DNA of 64,000 bases from CALFXN01 sp964451935 (GCA_964451935.1 CAYVKE010000006.1:1-64000); one strand, 5' to 3'. Shown: positions 42,132 through 52,243, counted from the stretch's first letter. Numbers and translations are program-made. The notes: generated by a model not told the origin, from the letters alone.

Positions 42132-45100
42132 GGGGTTTAAGAGCTTCGGCGGCTCGCACGATCTGCCCTTCTCGCCCGGGATGACCGCGGTGGTCGGCCC
42201 GAACGGAAGCGGAAAGAGCAACATTCTCGACGCGCTCGCCTGGGTTCTGGGGGAAGGGAGCCCAATACGCCTCAGAATTTCCCGCCAGCAGGAGCTTCTT
42301 TTCCAGGGGACCGCGACGAGCAGCCCCGCGAAAGAATGCGACGTAACCCTCACGCTGCGGGACTCCGACCATCTGTCCGTGATTCGCCGGACGTTCTCTC
42401 CGGATGCCGGGAGCGTTCTCTATCACGACGGACAGCGGATCCGCCTCCAGGATCTCGAAGAGATCAAGCGAACGCTTCGCCTCGGGGGAGAAACGTTCGC
42501 GTTCATCGGCCAGGGGGAAGTCGCAGAAACGATCCGGCAACGTCCCCTGCAACGGAGGATGCGCCTTGAAGTCCTCTTCGGGATCGATCAGTACCGGAAA
42601 AAGAGGAACGAGACGGATGCCCGTCTTTCAAACGTTCGTGAGGAGATGGGACGTCTGGCGACGCTTATCTCCGAACTGTCACACCGACGTGCGGAGATCG
42701 CTTCTTCTGTGGAAACGGCGCAGAAAGCGAAGACGCTTCTCGGGTTGCTGGATGAACACAGGCGCCAGGCGTATCACGGACGGCGCGCCTCTCTGGAAGC
42801 GCGCGGCGCAATCCTTGACGCGACCTGTTCGGATATCGAAGGGGAGCTGAAAGGCCTTCTCCTGTGGCGTTCGATATGGGAGAAAAGCGAACAGGCGTTT
42901 CTCGATTCATTCAAACGAGCGAAGCTCGAAGAGCAATCGTTGCTTTCCGACCTCGAATCCGTGACGCGGAATCTCGAAGCGGCGCGACGAAACTGTGTTT
43001 CCGGCGCAGCCGCGGTTCGTTCCGGCCTGAGCCGGAAATCGGTCATCGCCGGTGCGCTTCGGGAAAGCCGCGCCGAACTCCTTTCGAGGGAAGAAGAACT
43101 TCAACGGGGCCGGACGGACCTTGCCGACCTGCGGCGTGAGGCGGAAGCCTCCGCGCAGGCGTGCGAGGAGATCAGGGCTCTGGTCCGACGGTGCGAAACC
43201 GAACGAACGCAGGCGATCCGAAAACGGGAATCGCTGGAAACATCGTTGAACGAAGCGCGCGTCCGCTGGGATCTTCTCGAACGCCGTTCGCAGTCAATTT
43301 TCGAGGAAAAAGCGGCCCTTGAGCGGGATTCACAGGATTTCCAGGAAGAAGAACGTTCTCTCTCCCGAGAGATCGAGGAAAAACGAACGCTCGTCTCCGA
43401 AATCGCGGGCCAATATGAGACCGCAGTGGAACGGCGCGGAGCCTCGGCGACGGAATCCCAGGCGGAGGGCGCGGCGCTTCACGCGGCGCTTCGTTCCGTT
43501 TCGCAGGTCGAGAACGTCCTCGAACGGATGAAGGATCGCACCGAGCAGACGCTTCTCCCCGAACCGGTGCGCTTTCTTCTCTCCGCGGTCCGGCTCGGAA
43601 AATTGAACGCGGATATGCGAATGATCGCCGATGCGTTTTCCTGTCCGCAATCGCTGACAAATGCGCTGGAGGCCTTCCTTGGAGGGCGTCAGTACTGGCT
43701 TGCGGTTCCTTCTCTCAATGAAGCGAAACGCTGCATCGACCTTCTCAAGAGCAAACAGGCGGGACGAACGACCTTTCTCCCTCTCGATCAGATAACTCCC
43801 AGAACTCCCCAGCCGGACATATCCGTTTCGCGTTCCGGAATTGTCGGATGGGCGGCCGATCTGGTCGATTGCGATCCGAAATGGGAACGAGCCATTCGAC
43901 ATCTCCTCGGCGACGTGCTCCTCGTTGATCGTTTCGAGACGGTCGCCGGGGGCCTGACCGCTCACCGGAAATTCCCCGTTGTGACGCTGGACGGAGAGGT
44001 TTTCGCCGCAACCGGAAGCGTCAGCGGAGGGAAGAGACGGGCCTCGGAAGGCGCCATCGCGGCCAACCGCCTTATCAGGGAGCAGGAAGAACGCCTCCGC
44101 TCCCTTCATGAGGAGATAGAAAGACGACGCTCCGCGCTCGCCCGGGCGGAAGAGAGGGAACACGCGGCCGCCCGCGAAGTGGATGCGCTGAAAATCCGAC
44201 TCCAGGAGGAACGCCTTCTTGAGGACGACATGGGCGGGCGGCTTGGGCGCCTTCGCGCCGCGATGGAAAAGACGCACGAGAGAATCGCGGTTCTTTCGCG
44301 CGGCGCGGAAGAGGTTCGCTCCGAGCACGACGAGACGAACATGAAGGTCGCGGCGTTCGAGAGAGAACTTGCGGAGATGCGGAGCGAAGCTGATCCGTCC
44401 TCGGATCTCTCGGCCCTGGCGAGCGCCGAGGCGAAAGACGCCCTTTGCCGGGAACGGCTCCGCGCCGGAGAGTTGCTTGCAGGTCGTCTCGGGGAGGAGA
44501 CGGCGCGCGCATCCGGGCGCGTGGAGTCGCTCATTCGGGATATGGAATCGATCGAACGGGAAATCGACACGCTGTGGGACCGCGTGAAGAATGCGGGGCG
44601 TGAATGCCGGATCCTGTGGGATCGCTCCGGCATGTTGCGCGGCGAACTCATGCGGAAAACCAGTTGGAGGGAGCGCGGCGACGCACGCCTGATACGCTTG
44701 CGGAGCAGGCGCGCATCTGCGGAAAGGCGTTTGTCCGAGGCGGAGCAACGTCTTCAGGAAAACAGGCGACAGATGGACTCCGTGCAGCGGGAGCGCGATC
44801 AGCTCGTCGAGGCGTGGGAAGAACAGTATCCGTACCCCGGTGCGGCGGAAATCGCCGGCGAAGGCGACATCGCCCGAATCTGGAACATGGTGCGCCGATA
44901 TGAACGGGATCTCAAGGCGATCGGGGAGTACGACCTCGGCGTATTGTCGGAGGATGCTTCCCTTGTGGATCGCATCGGTTTTCTGAAGGGAAACCACGAG
45001 GACCTTCGCGCGGGGGAAAATGAACTGTGCCGGCTTATCGAAGAGACGGATCGCTACGTCGGCGCGCTCTTCGGGAACGCGCTTTCCGATATCGCCGTCC

Positions 45101-45522
45101 GGTTCGACGATCTCTTCAGACGTCTTCTTGGCGGCGGGGAAGCCCGGCTTGAGTTGATCGAAGGGGAATCCTTCTGGGAGTCGGGGGTCGATATCGTCGC
45201 GAGACCGCCCGGAAAAAGGATGCAGAGCCTTGCGCAACTCTCCGGCGGAGAGCAGTCCCTCACCGGCATCTCCCTGCTCTTCGCGTGCATGGAAGTCGCG
45301 GCGGTTCCGCTTGCCGTTCTCGACGAAGTCGATGCAGCGCTCGACGAATACAATCTCCTGCGTTTCGCCGAGCTGGCCAGGGAGTATGCCGCAAGGCTCC
45401 AGCTCATCGTCATGACGCATCGTCGCGCGACGATGGAACGTGCGGACGTTCTATACGGCGTGACCATGTCGGAACCTGGGCTGTCGCAGGTGGTCGGCAT
45501 CGATCTGGAGGAGTGGCGATGA
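42106..45522 (+). CDS. smc: Chromosome segregation protein SMC
   Basis: SMC dimers organise the chromosome. The 1138-residue protein has the N-terminal P-loop GPNGSGKSN (31-39) and QGEVAETIRQRP, a first long coiled coil (about 150-480), the hinge (LEAFLGGRQYWLAV to DLVDCDPKWERAIRHLLGDVLLV, about 515-640), a second coiled coil, then the signature LSGGEQSLTGISLLFACM (about 1045) and Walker B PLAVLDEVDAALDEYN. The start is TTG inside the end of rng, nine bases after GGGAGG. ScpA and ScpB genes are not in the window. Confidence 0.95.
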   Translation: MFIERLRLKGFKSFGGSHDLPFSPGMTAVVGPNGSGKSNILDALAWVLGEGSPIRLRISRQQELLFQGTATSSPAKECDVTLTLRDSDHLSVIRRTFSPDAGSVLYHDGQRIRLQDLEEIKRTLRLGGETFAFIGQGEVAETIRQRPLQRRMRLEVLFGIDQYRKKRNETDARLSNVREEMGRLATLISELSHRRAEIASSVETAQKAKTLLGLLDEHRRQAYHGRRASLEARGAILDATCSDIEGELKGLLLWRSIWEKSEQAFLDSFKRAKLEEQSLLSDLESVTRNLEAARRNCVSGAAAVRSGLSRKSVIAGALRESRAELLSREEELQRGRTDLADLRREAEASAQACEEIRALVRRCETERTQAIRKRESLETSLNEARVRWDLLERRSQSIFEEKAALERDSQDFQEEERSLSREIEEKRTLVSEIAGQYETAVERRGASATESQAEGAALHAALRSVSQVENVLERMKDRTEQTLLPEPVRFLLSAVRLGKLNADMRMIADAFSCPQSLTNALEAFLGGRQYWLAVPSLNEAKRCIDLLKSKQAGRTTFLPLDQITPRTPQPDISVSRSGIVGWAADLVDCDPKWERAIRHLLGDVLLVDRFETVAGGLTAHRKFPVVTLDGEVFAATGSVSGGKRRASEGAIAANRLIREQEERLRSLHEEIERRRSALARAEEREHAAAREVDALKIRLQEERLLEDDMGGRLGRLRAAMEKTHERIAVLSRGAEEVRSEHDETNMKVAAFERELAEMRSEADPSSDLSALASAEAKDALCRERLRAGELLAGRLGEETARASGRVESLIRDMESIEREIDTLWDRVKNAGRECRILWDRSGMLRGELMRKTSWRERGDARLIRLRSRRASAERRLSEAEQRLQENRRQMDSVQRERDQLVEAWEEQYPYPGAAEIAGEGDIARIWNMVRRYERDLKAIGEYDLGVLSEDASLVDRIGFLKGNHEDLRAGENELCRLIEETDRYVGALFGNALSDIAVRFDDLFRRLLGGGEARLELIEGESFWESGVDIVARPPGKRMQSLAQLSGGEQSLTGISLLFACMEVAAVPLAVLDEVDAALDEYNLLRFAELAREYAARLQLIVMTHRRATMERADVLYGVTMSEPGLSQVVGIDLEEWR

Positions 45523-45535
45523 GGAGGGCGGATGC

Positions 45536-46276
45536 ATGACGTTGAGCAGGGACGATATCGTCCGGGGAGCCCTCTGCATGTGGCAGCCCCGTGAAGGACC
45601 CAGGGTTATGGTCGATACGGTGCTCCTGTCCGCGTTTGCGCATATCCGAAAGGGCGAAAAGGTCCTTGAACTCGGGTCAGCGACGGGAGCCGTGACGCTT
45701 CTGCTCGCGTTGCGATTCCCGGAGGCGGGGCGGATATCCGGCGTGGAAATACAACCCGACCTGGTTGAGCTGGCGAAGCGGAATGCGGCCGAAAACGGAC
45801 TTTCGGGGCGTGTGTCGTATATTTGCGGCGATCTGCGGAACATCGCCGACGCGTACCCGCCCGAAACCATGGATGTTGTGGTGACGAACCCGCCCTATCA
45901 CGAAGTAGGCAGGAATCGCAGGAGCGCGGTCGAATCCTCGGCGACGGCGCGACAGGAAGTGTGCTGTTCCCTTGAAGACGTTCTCCGCTGCTCGAAGCGG
46001 CTGCTCCGGAACAAAGGGAGGCTCTACATGGTCTTCCTCGCCGACAGAACCGCCGAACTGTTCTCAGCTCTTTCAGGCATGCGACTGGAACCGAAACGGA
46101 TACGTTTCGTGCACCATCGTCCCGGAGCGTTCGCATCGGTTGTTCTCGTGGAGGCCGTTCGCGCGGCCGGGAAGGGCCTGTTTGTGGAGCCCCCATTTTT
46201 CCTTTACGGAGAGAATGGAGAAGAAACGGACGACATGAAAAACGCTTATGCTCCTGGAGGCTCCGGATGCCGCTGA
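45536..46276 (+). CDS. tRNA1(Val) adenine(37)-N6-methyltransferase-like (TrmN6)
   Basis: A 246-residue Rossmann methyltransferase. SAM binding is shown by VLELGSATGAVTLLLALRF and SGVEIQPDLVELAKRN, and adenine-N6 chemistry by VVTNPPYHEVG (NPPY). The family members next to rsmI in other bacteria are the YabB/TrmN6 type. The exact target nucleotide is inferred from the family. It overlaps rsmI by 10 bases. Confidence 0.88.
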   Translation: MTLSRDDIVRGALCMWQPREGPRVMVDTVLLSAFAHIRKGEKVLELGSATGAVTLLLALRFPEAGRISGVEIQPDLVELAKRNAAENGLSGRVSYICGDLRNIADAYPPETMDVVVTNPPYHEVGRNRRSAVESSATARQEVCCSLEDVLRCSKRLLRNKGRLYMVFLADRTAELFSALSGMRLEPKRIRFVHHRPGAFASVVLVEAVRAAGKGLFVEPPFFLYGENGEETDDMKNAYAPGGSGCR

Positions 46277-47097
46277 CCGTCGTCCCGACGCCCGTCGGGA
46301 ATCTCGAAGACATGACGCTCCGGGCCATACGGGTTTTGCGGAATGCCGACGTCATTCTGTGCGAAGATACGCGGACGACGTCGGTCCTGACCCGGCGATA
46401 CGCGATCCGAACCCCGCTCGTCTCCTACCACGCGCACAACGAACGCTCCAGGACGGAGTCGTTTCTTCGCCGACTCCTCGAGGGCGACAACATAGCGCTC
46501 GTGTCGGACGCCGGAACCCCCGGAATCTCCGACCCCGGGGCGTGCATCATTGCGGAGGCGATACGGGCGGGCGTTTCTGTCGACGTCCTTCCCGGACCGA
46601 CAGCATTCGTCCCGGCTCTCCTTCTTTCGGGGCTTCCCGTACACCCGTTTCTCTTTTTCGGGTTTCTGCCCGACAAAGCCGGCGAGCGGCGGGCGGCGCT
46701 CGAAAAACTCCGGAACGTTACGCAGACGCTGATCTTCTACGTGTCGCCGCATAAACTTGAGGAGCAGCTGGAATCAATCGTTTCGACGCTGGGAAACCGG
46801 AAAGCGGCGTTGGTCCGGGAGATATCGAAGATCTATCAGGAATGCATCCGCGGAGTGTCGGAGGAGATCCTGATGCGAGTGAAGACCGGAGACGCCCTTC
46901 GTGGGGAGATGATCCTCGTCGTCGAGGGGGATTCCCCGTCGGCGCCCGACGACGGGGAATGGCAGGCTGCGGCCGGGCGGTTGCGGAAAGAGGAAATCAG
47001 TGAGAAAGATATTGTAAAAACGATCAATCAGTTGTATGGTGTACCGAAAAACCGCGTCAAGGAATATCTTTTTTCAGAAAAGAGCACCGGAAGATAG
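46267..47097 (+). CDS. rsmI: 16S rRNA (cytidine1402-2'-O)-methyltransferase
   Basis: RsmI methylates C1402 in the ribosomal P site. The 276-residue protein has VVPTPVGNLEDMTLRAIRVL, CEDTRTTSVL, VSDAGTPGISDPG and LPGPTAFVPALLLSGLPVHPFLFFGFLP, the hallmarks of the family, and ends with a helical C-terminal domain (ISEKDIVKTINQLYGVPKN). It is coupled to the preceding methyltransferase gene. Confidence 0.96.
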   Translation: MPLTVVPTPVGNLEDMTLRAIRVLRNADVILCEDTRTTSVLTRRYAIRTPLVSYHAHNERSRTESFLRRLLEGDNIALVSDAGTPGISDPGACIIAEAIRAGVSVDVLPGPTAFVPALLLSGLPVHPFLFFGFLPDKAGERRAALEKLRNVTQTLIFYVSPHKLEEQLESIVSTLGNRKAALVREISKIYQECIRGVSEEILMRVKTGDALRGEMILVVEGDSPSAPDDGEWQAAAGRLRKEEISEKDIVKTINQLYGVPKNRVKEYLFSEKSTGR

Positions 47098-47153
47098 CCC
47101 GAAACGACGAAAAGCTCCACCCCGGTTTCGCAGGAGCAAGGAGGAGAACGAAC

Positions 47154-49100
47154 ATGTCGGAGAAAAACTTCTATCTCACCACGCCGATTTATTATGTGAA
47201 TGACATTCCGCATATCGGCCATGCCTATACCACAATCGCCGCGGACGTCATGTGCAGGCATATGCGCATGCGCGGCGACAACGTCTTTTTCCTGACCGGC
47301 ACGGACGAACACGGCCAAAAAATACAGCAGAGCGCGGAAGCCAAAGGCATGACGGCCCAGGAACTGGCCGACAAGACCATGCTGAACTTCAGAAATCTGT
47401 GGACGGTGCTCGGGATCTCCAACGACGACTTTATCCGGACGACGGAAGAACGTCACGAACGCGTCGTCCAGAGCATGTTCCAAAAACTCATGGATCAGGG
47501 AGATATCTACAAGGGCTCCTACGAGGGATGGTACTGCGTCCCGTGCGAGACGTACGTTCCCGAGAGCAGCATGGGGGAGAACCGGACCTGTCCCGATTGC
47601 GGACGTCCGCTCGTTCAGATGCAGGAGGAGAGCTACTTCTTCCGCGCCTCGAAGTACGCCGGCCGGCTTCTGGCGTACTATGAGGCGAATCCGCAGGCGA
47701 TCCTTCCCCGGAGCCGCTACAACGAGATCGTGAGTTTCCTCCGTTCGGGCGTGCGCGACCAGTCGATCTCGCGAACGACGCTGAAATGGGGGATTCCCGT
47801 TCCCGGTGACGACAAGCACGTCGTCTACGTCTGGTTCGATGCGCTGATCAACTATGCGACCGCATGCGGATACCTCGACGACCGCGAGAAATTCGCGCAA
47901 TTCTGGCCTGCCGTCCGGCATCTTGTGGGGAAGGACATCATCCGTTTCCACTGCGTGATCTGGCCGATCATGCTCCTTGCGCTCGGGCTCAATCCGCCTG
48001 TGTGCGTCTTCGCGCACGGTTGGTGGACCGTCGAGGGCGAAAAGATGTCGAAATCGAAGGGGAACGTCGTCGATCCGTTCGAAATGGCCCGCGTCTACGG
48101 AGTGGATCCGTTCCGCTATTTCCTTCTTCGCGAGGTCCCGTTCGGACTGGACGGGGACTTCTCCGAACTGGCCATGGTGCAGCGCGTCAACTCCGACCTC
48201 GCGAATGACCTCGGGAATCTGCTGAACAGGACGCTTCAGATGATCGGCAACTACCGTGACGGCAAGGTTCCTGCGCCGGGCGCGATTCTTCCCGTCGACG
48301 AGGAAGTCCTCTCGCTCATCGATGCGACGCTTGCGGCCGTGAAGGAAAAGCTTGATGTCTTTGCGTTCGACGAGGCGTTGAAATCCATCTGGGCGCTGCT
48401 TGGACGGGGGAACAAATACATCGACGAGACGATGCCCTGGAAGCTCGGTCGCGAAGGAAACGGCGAACGCCTCGACACCGTGCTCGCGACGCTCTTCGCC
48501 GTCTTGCGGGCGGTCGCGCTTCTGATGGCCCCGTTCATGCCGGACGCCGCGAAGAGAATGTACGTCCAGCTCGGCTTCGCCGGCGATCCGCTCGACGAAC
48601 GGTTCCCGTCCGTTGTTCTGCGGAATGCGCCTGCGGGGCAGATGACGCAGAAGGGGGACGTGCTGTTCCCGAGAATCGACGTCGAGCTGTGGAAAAAGGA
48701 CCGCGAGGCCAAGCTGACCGGAAAAGACGGGGCGCAGGTTCCGGAAGCGAAGACGCCGTGCGAACACGAAGACGAGATTACGATCGACCTGTTCAAATCG
48801 GTGGAGTTGCGTGTCGCCCAGGTCATCGGAGTGGAAGAGATCCCGAAGGCCAAAAAACTCTACGCCCTCTACCTCGACCTGGGGTATGAAAAGCGAAAGA
48901 TCGTCTCCGGCATCAAGGAGTTCTTCACCCCCCAGGATCTGATCGGGAAACGGATCATCGTCGTCGCGAACCTCAAGCCCGCGACGCTGTGCGGCGTGGA
49001 AAGCCGGGGCATGCTGCTGGCCGCCGGGCCGAAAGACAAGTCCGCCCTCGGCCTGTTGACCGTTGACGAATCGGCGCCGCTCGGAAGCCGCGTCAGTTAG
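47154..49100 (+). CDS. metG: Methionyl-tRNA synthetase
   Basis: Charges tRNA-Met. The 648-residue protein has the HIGH-type motif PHIGHAYTT, a zinc knuckle with four Cys (CVPC and CPDC about 20 residues apart), KMSKSKGNVVDP (about 297-308) and a C-terminal tRNA-binding EMAP-like domain (ELRVAQVIGVEEIPKAKKL to GVESRGMLLAAG). AAGGAGGAG precedes the ATG. A terminator lies about 100 bases after the stop. Confidence 0.97.
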   Translation: MSEKNFYLTTPIYYVNDIPHIGHAYTTIAADVMCRHMRMRGDNVFFLTGTDEHGQKIQQSAEAKGMTAQELADKTMLNFRNLWTVLGISNDDFIRTTEERHERVVQSMFQKLMDQGDIYKGSYEGWYCVPCETYVPESSMGENRTCPDCGRPLVQMQEESYFFRASKYAGRLLAYYEANPQAILPRSRYNEIVSFLRSGVRDQSISRTTLKWGIPVPGDDKHVVYVWFDALINYATACGYLDDREKFAQFWPAVRHLVGKDIIRFHCVIWPIMLLALGLNPPVCVFAHGWWTVEGEKMSKSKGNVVDPFEMARVYGVDPFRYFLLREVPFGLDGDFSELAMVQRVNSDLANDLGNLLNRTLQMIGNYRDGKVPAPGAILPVDEEVLSLIDATLAAVKEKLDVFAFDEALKSIWALLGRGNKYIDETMPWKLGREGNGERLDTVLATLFAVLRAVALLMAPFMPDAAKRMYVQLGFAGDPLDERFPSVVLRNAPAGQMTQKGDVLFPRIDVELWKKDREAKLTGKDGAQVPEAKTPCEHEDEITIDLFKSVELRVAQVIGVEEIPKAKKLYALYLDLGYEKRKIVSGIKEFFTPQDLIGKRIIVVANLKPATLCGVESRGMLLAAGPKDKSALGLLTVDESAPLGSRVS

Positions 49101-49198
49101 CGTCTCCCGCGCGAAAGCCCGACGTTTCGCCTGACCGGCGCGTGGGGCGCTGTTCGGATCTTCAAGCCGGATGAGAGAATCTTGGTACGATATCATGA

Positions 49199-49237
49199 CA
49201 TCGGGCCTTCCTCGACGGAACGGCCCGATGCTTTTTT
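49199..49237 (+). terminator. Intrinsic terminator between metG and tatD
   Basis: CATCGGGCC (49199-49207) pairs with GGCCCGATG (49222-49230), extended inside by TTCC/GGAA with one bulge, and followed by TTTTTT. It ends 13 bases before tatD, so tatD must be transcribed by readthrough or from a start just ahead of the hairpin; TACGAT near 49186 is a weak -10 candidate. Confidence 0.85.
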
Positions 49238-49250
49238 CAGGAGAGTGACC

Positions 49251-50045
49251 ATGAGCGGACTCTATATCGATTCACACTGTCATCTGAATCCGGAGCACTT
49301 CCCGGAAGGAGCGGACCCTGCAATAGCGCGGGCGCATGAAGCCGGCGTCTCGCATCTGATTGTCGTGGGAGGCGACGTCGCCTCGAGCGCCCACGCCGTC
49401 GGGGTAGCCCGGTCCCACGAACGGGACGGCGTCTATGCCGTAGTGGGGGTGCATCCGCATGACGCGTCGTCGGTGACTTCGGGGTTGCCGGACGACCTTC
49501 TCGCGCTCGCGCGGGACAAGAGCGTCCGGGCCATCGGGGAAACCGGCCTCGACTATTACTATAATCTTTCGCCGCGTGAAGCGCAGTTGTCCGTCCTGTC
49601 GATGCATCTCGAATGGGCGCGAAAGGAGAAATTACCGCTTGTCTTTCACGTGCGCGACGCGTACGACGATATGCTCGCCGTTCTCCGGAGCGAAGGAAAC
49701 GGGCTGACGGGCGTGATCCACTGCTTCTCGGGAACGCCGGAGCACGCGGCGGCGTTTCTCGATATGGGATATTTCCTGTCCTTCTCCGGCCCCGTGACGT
49801 ATGCGAAAAACGAAGCCCTTCGCTCCGTAGCGGCGCAGGTTCCCGGCGACAGGATCCTCTGCGAGACGGACTCCCCGTATCTGTCTCCCCGGAGAACGAG
49901 GGGGAAGCGGAACGAACCGGCCAACGTCGTCGATGTGTACGAAACCGTCGCCCGTGTTCGCGGCGTCCCGGTTGAGGAGTTTGCGATTCAGGTTCGGGAA
50001 AACGTTTTCCGGCTGTTTCATCTTGAGGAGAATTCTGATGTTTGA
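49251..50045 (+). CDS. tatD: TatD family metal-dependent deoxyribonuclease
   Basis: TatD-type hydrolases act on DNA ends and in quality control. The 264-residue TIM barrel has the metal motif YIDSHCHLNPEHF, GVHPHDAS, AIGETGLDYYY, VFHVRDAYDD, VIHCFSG and the final Asp in LCETDSPYLSP. ATG 49251 follows AGGAGAG; the upstream frame to 49182 contains the terminator and is rejected. Its end overlaps tgt by 8 bases. Confidence 0.95.
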   Translation: MSGLYIDSHCHLNPEHFPEGADPAIARAHEAGVSHLIVVGGDVASSAHAVGVARSHERDGVYAVVGVHPHDASSVTSGLPDDLLALARDKSVRAIGETGLDYYYNLSPREAQLSVLSMHLEWARKEKLPLVFHVRDAYDDMLAVLRSEGNGLTGVIHCFSGTPEHAAAFLDMGYFLSFSGPVTYAKNEALRSVAAQVPGDRILCETDSPYLSPRRTRGKRNEPANVVDVYETVARVRGVPVEEFAIQVRENVFRLFHLEENSDV

Positions 50046-51156
50046 ATATCGAGTCGTTGCGCAGTGCCCCGTTACGGGAGCGCGGGCGGGGGAATTCGTC
50101 ACCCCGCACGGCATTCTGAAAACCCCCGTCTTCATGCCCGTCGGAACGCAGGCGACCGTCAAGGCCATGGCGCCGTTCGAACTGAAGGAACTCGGAGCGC
50201 AGATCATCCTGTCCAACACATACCACCTGTATCTGCGTCCGGGAGCGGAACTCATAGAAGAGGCCGGGGGGCTTCACTCGTTCATGTCCTGGGATCGGAG
50301 CATCCTCACGGACAGCGGCGGATTCCAGGTCTTTTCGCTCGCGTCGCTGAACCGGATAACCGATGACGGCGTGGAGTTCCAGTCGCATCTTGACGGAAGC
50401 CGTCACTTCATGACGCCCGAAAAGGCCATGGAAGTTCAGCGGGCGCTCAGAAGCGACATCGCCATGTGCTTCGACCAGTGCGTTCCCTACCCGTGCAGGA
50501 GGGAACAGGCGGAAGAGGGGGTTCGCCGAACCGCGTTGTGGGCGGAGCGCTCTCTCAATGCGTGGGAAGGATCCCGGAACGCGCTCTTCGGCATCGTTCA
50601 GGGATCCGTTTTCGAAGACCTCAGGCGCAGGTCGGCGGATGATCTTGCGCCGATGGATTTCCCGGGATATGCAATCGGGGGGCTCTCGGTCGGAGAGAGC
50701 CATGCCGAGATGTACCGCATCCTCGAGGCGCTCAATCCGGTGCTTCCCTTCGGGAAACCGCGATACCTCATGGGCGTGGGGCACCCGCTCAACCTCATTG
50801 AGGGCGTTGCGCGAGGCGTCGATATGTTCGACTGCGTCCTGCCGACCAGGAACGGACGCAACGGAACGCTCCTGACGGCCCGCGGCCCCATCAATATCAA
50901 GAGCAAAATCTATGAACGGGATTTTTCTCCCCTCGACCCGGAGTGCGACTGCTATGCGTGCAGAACCTTCTCGCGCGCGTATATCCGGCATCTCTACCGG
51001 ACGGGGGAAATCCTTGCGTCGCGCCTGTGCAGCTGGCATAATCTGCGTTTCCTCGTCGCGCTTGCAGAGAAGATGCGACAGGCGATACTTGACGGAGCTT
51101 TTCCGGCGTTTCGTGAAGACTTTACGGCTTCGTACGCTTCCGGTTCGGGGGAGTGA
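50038..51156 (+). CDS. tgt: tRNA-guanine transglycosylase (queuine synthesis)
   Basis: Tgt swaps guanine 34 for preQ1 in GUN-decoding tRNAs. The 372-residue protein has the catalytic region ILTDSGGFQVFSL, the recognition loop IGGLSVGES, the second Asp in FDCVLPTRNGRNG, and a zinc site DCDCYAC-like (CDCYAC followed by SWHN). ATG 50038 follows GAGGAG. It overlaps tatD. QueA is not in the window. Confidence 0.97.
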   Translation: MFEYRVVAQCPVTGARAGEFVTPHGILKTPVFMPVGTQATVKAMAPFELKELGAQIILSNTYHLYLRPGAELIEEAGGLHSFMSWDRSILTDSGGFQVFSLASLNRITDDGVEFQSHLDGSRHFMTPEKAMEVQRALRSDIAMCFDQCVPYPCRREQAEEGVRRTALWAERSLNAWEGSRNALFGIVQGSVFEDLRRRSADDLAPMDFPGYAIGGLSVGESHAEMYRILEALNPVLPFGKPRYLMGVGHPLNLIEGVARGVDMFDCVLPTRNGRNGTLLTARGPINIKSKIYERDFSPLDPECDCYACRTFSRAYIRHLYRTGEILASRLCSWHNLRFLVALAEKMRQAILDGAFPAFREDFTASYASGSGE

Positions 51157-51162
51157 CGGACG

Positions 51163-52149
51163 ATGCCCGGGACTATCGTGCGCATCGATCCATGGAATCC
51201 AGACAGGGAGTTGATCGCCCGCGCCGCCATGATTCTGGCAGGAGGCGGTCTTGTGGCGTTCCCCACCGAAACCGTGTATGGGCTCGGTGGCAACGGGCTC
51301 GACGCGGAGGCCGCGAAACGCATTTACGCCGCAAAGGGACGCCCTTCGGAAAATCCGCTTATCCTCCATGTGGCGTCGCCCGCTGAGGCGCATGCGCTTG
51401 CCGATATCACCCCGAAGGCTGAACGACTTATGGAACGCTTCTGGCCCGGGCCTTTGACGATGGTCCTGCATTCGAAAGAGATCGTTCCATCGACCGTACG
51501 GGGGGGGCTGGAAACCGTCGCAATACGGATGCCGGCGCACCCTGTGGCCCTTTCTCTTATTGAGAAGGCGGGGTTCCCCATAGCGGCGCCCAGTGCGAAC
51601 CGGAGCGGGCGCCCGAGTCCGACCGAAGCGGGAAGCGTTTTCGAGGATCTTGGCGGGAGCGTCGACATGATTCTCGACGGAGGAGCCACGCGCTACGGCG
51701 TCGAGTCCACAGTGATCGACGTCGCCGGAAACGACGTGGTTCTCTTGCGTCCCGGCGGGACGTCCGTCGAAGACCTGGTCGCCGTGGTGGGATCAGTCTG
51801 TTCGCCTGATGGCGAACATGTCAAACGCTCGCCTGGAACGAGATTCCGCCACTACGCGCCCGGAATTCCTCTTCTGATCTGGAGAGAAGGTGAAGAAATC
51901 CGATTCGCCGGCGACGAAAACGGGAAGAAACGACGCGTGATCGCGTATATGGGAATTCGGCGCTTTCCTGAAGAAACGCACCGGTCGATTTATTTCGAGG
52001 ACCCTGAGAACTATGCGCGCGGATTGTTCTCGGCAATGAGAGAACTCGAACGAAGCGGCGCGGACATCATCGTGGCCGAATGGCCCGAAGTCGAAGGCGT
52101 CGGACGCGCGATACAGGATCGTCTTCGCCGCGCTTCCGGCGGGCGTTGA
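51163..52149 (+). CDS. tsaC: Threonylcarbamoyl-AMP synthase (Sua5/TsaC type)
   Basis: Makes threonylcarbamoyl-AMP from threonine, bicarbonate and ATP for the t6A modification completed by TsaD. The 328-residue protein is the long Sua5 form: a YrdC domain (FPTETVYGLG, AAKGRPSENPLILHV, RMPAHPVAL, SANRSGRPSPTEA, ESTVIDVAGNDVVLLRPGG) followed by the Sua5 domain (SPGTRFRHYAPGIPL onward). It lies 6 bases after tgt. A gap of 140 bases with the tRNA-Leu promoter follows. Confidence 0.95.
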   Translation: MPGTIVRIDPWNPDRELIARAAMILAGGGLVAFPTETVYGLGGNGLDAEAAKRIYAAKGRPSENPLILHVASPAEAHALADITPKAERLMERFWPGPLTMVLHSKEIVPSTVRGGLETVAIRMPAHPVALSLIEKAGFPIAAPSANRSGRPSPTEAGSVFEDLGGSVDMILDGGATRYGVESTVIDVAGNDVVLLRPGGTSVEDLVAVVGSVCSPDGEHVKRSPGTRFRHYAPGIPLLIWREGEEIRFAGDENGKKRRVIAYMGIRRFPEETHRSIYFEDPENYARGLFSAMRELERSGADIIVAEWPEVEGVGRAIQDRLRRASGGR

Positions 52150-52243
52150 ACTCGGGTGTCCGGCTGACCAGACGGGCCGCTCCGTCTGCGACGGAGTCCT
52201 GTCCGAAAAAAATGCGTTGACGTTTCAGTTTGAGGCCAATCGC

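Noticed and set aside
43330..45420. A 696-codon open frame on the minus strand opposite smc
   Set aside because: Antisense to SMC coding sequence with intact motifs; no recognisable domain and no ribosome-binding site of note.
47028..49196. A 722-codon open frame on the minus strand opposite metG
   Set aside because: Same reason: it mirrors metG, and its composition is typical of a shadow frame.
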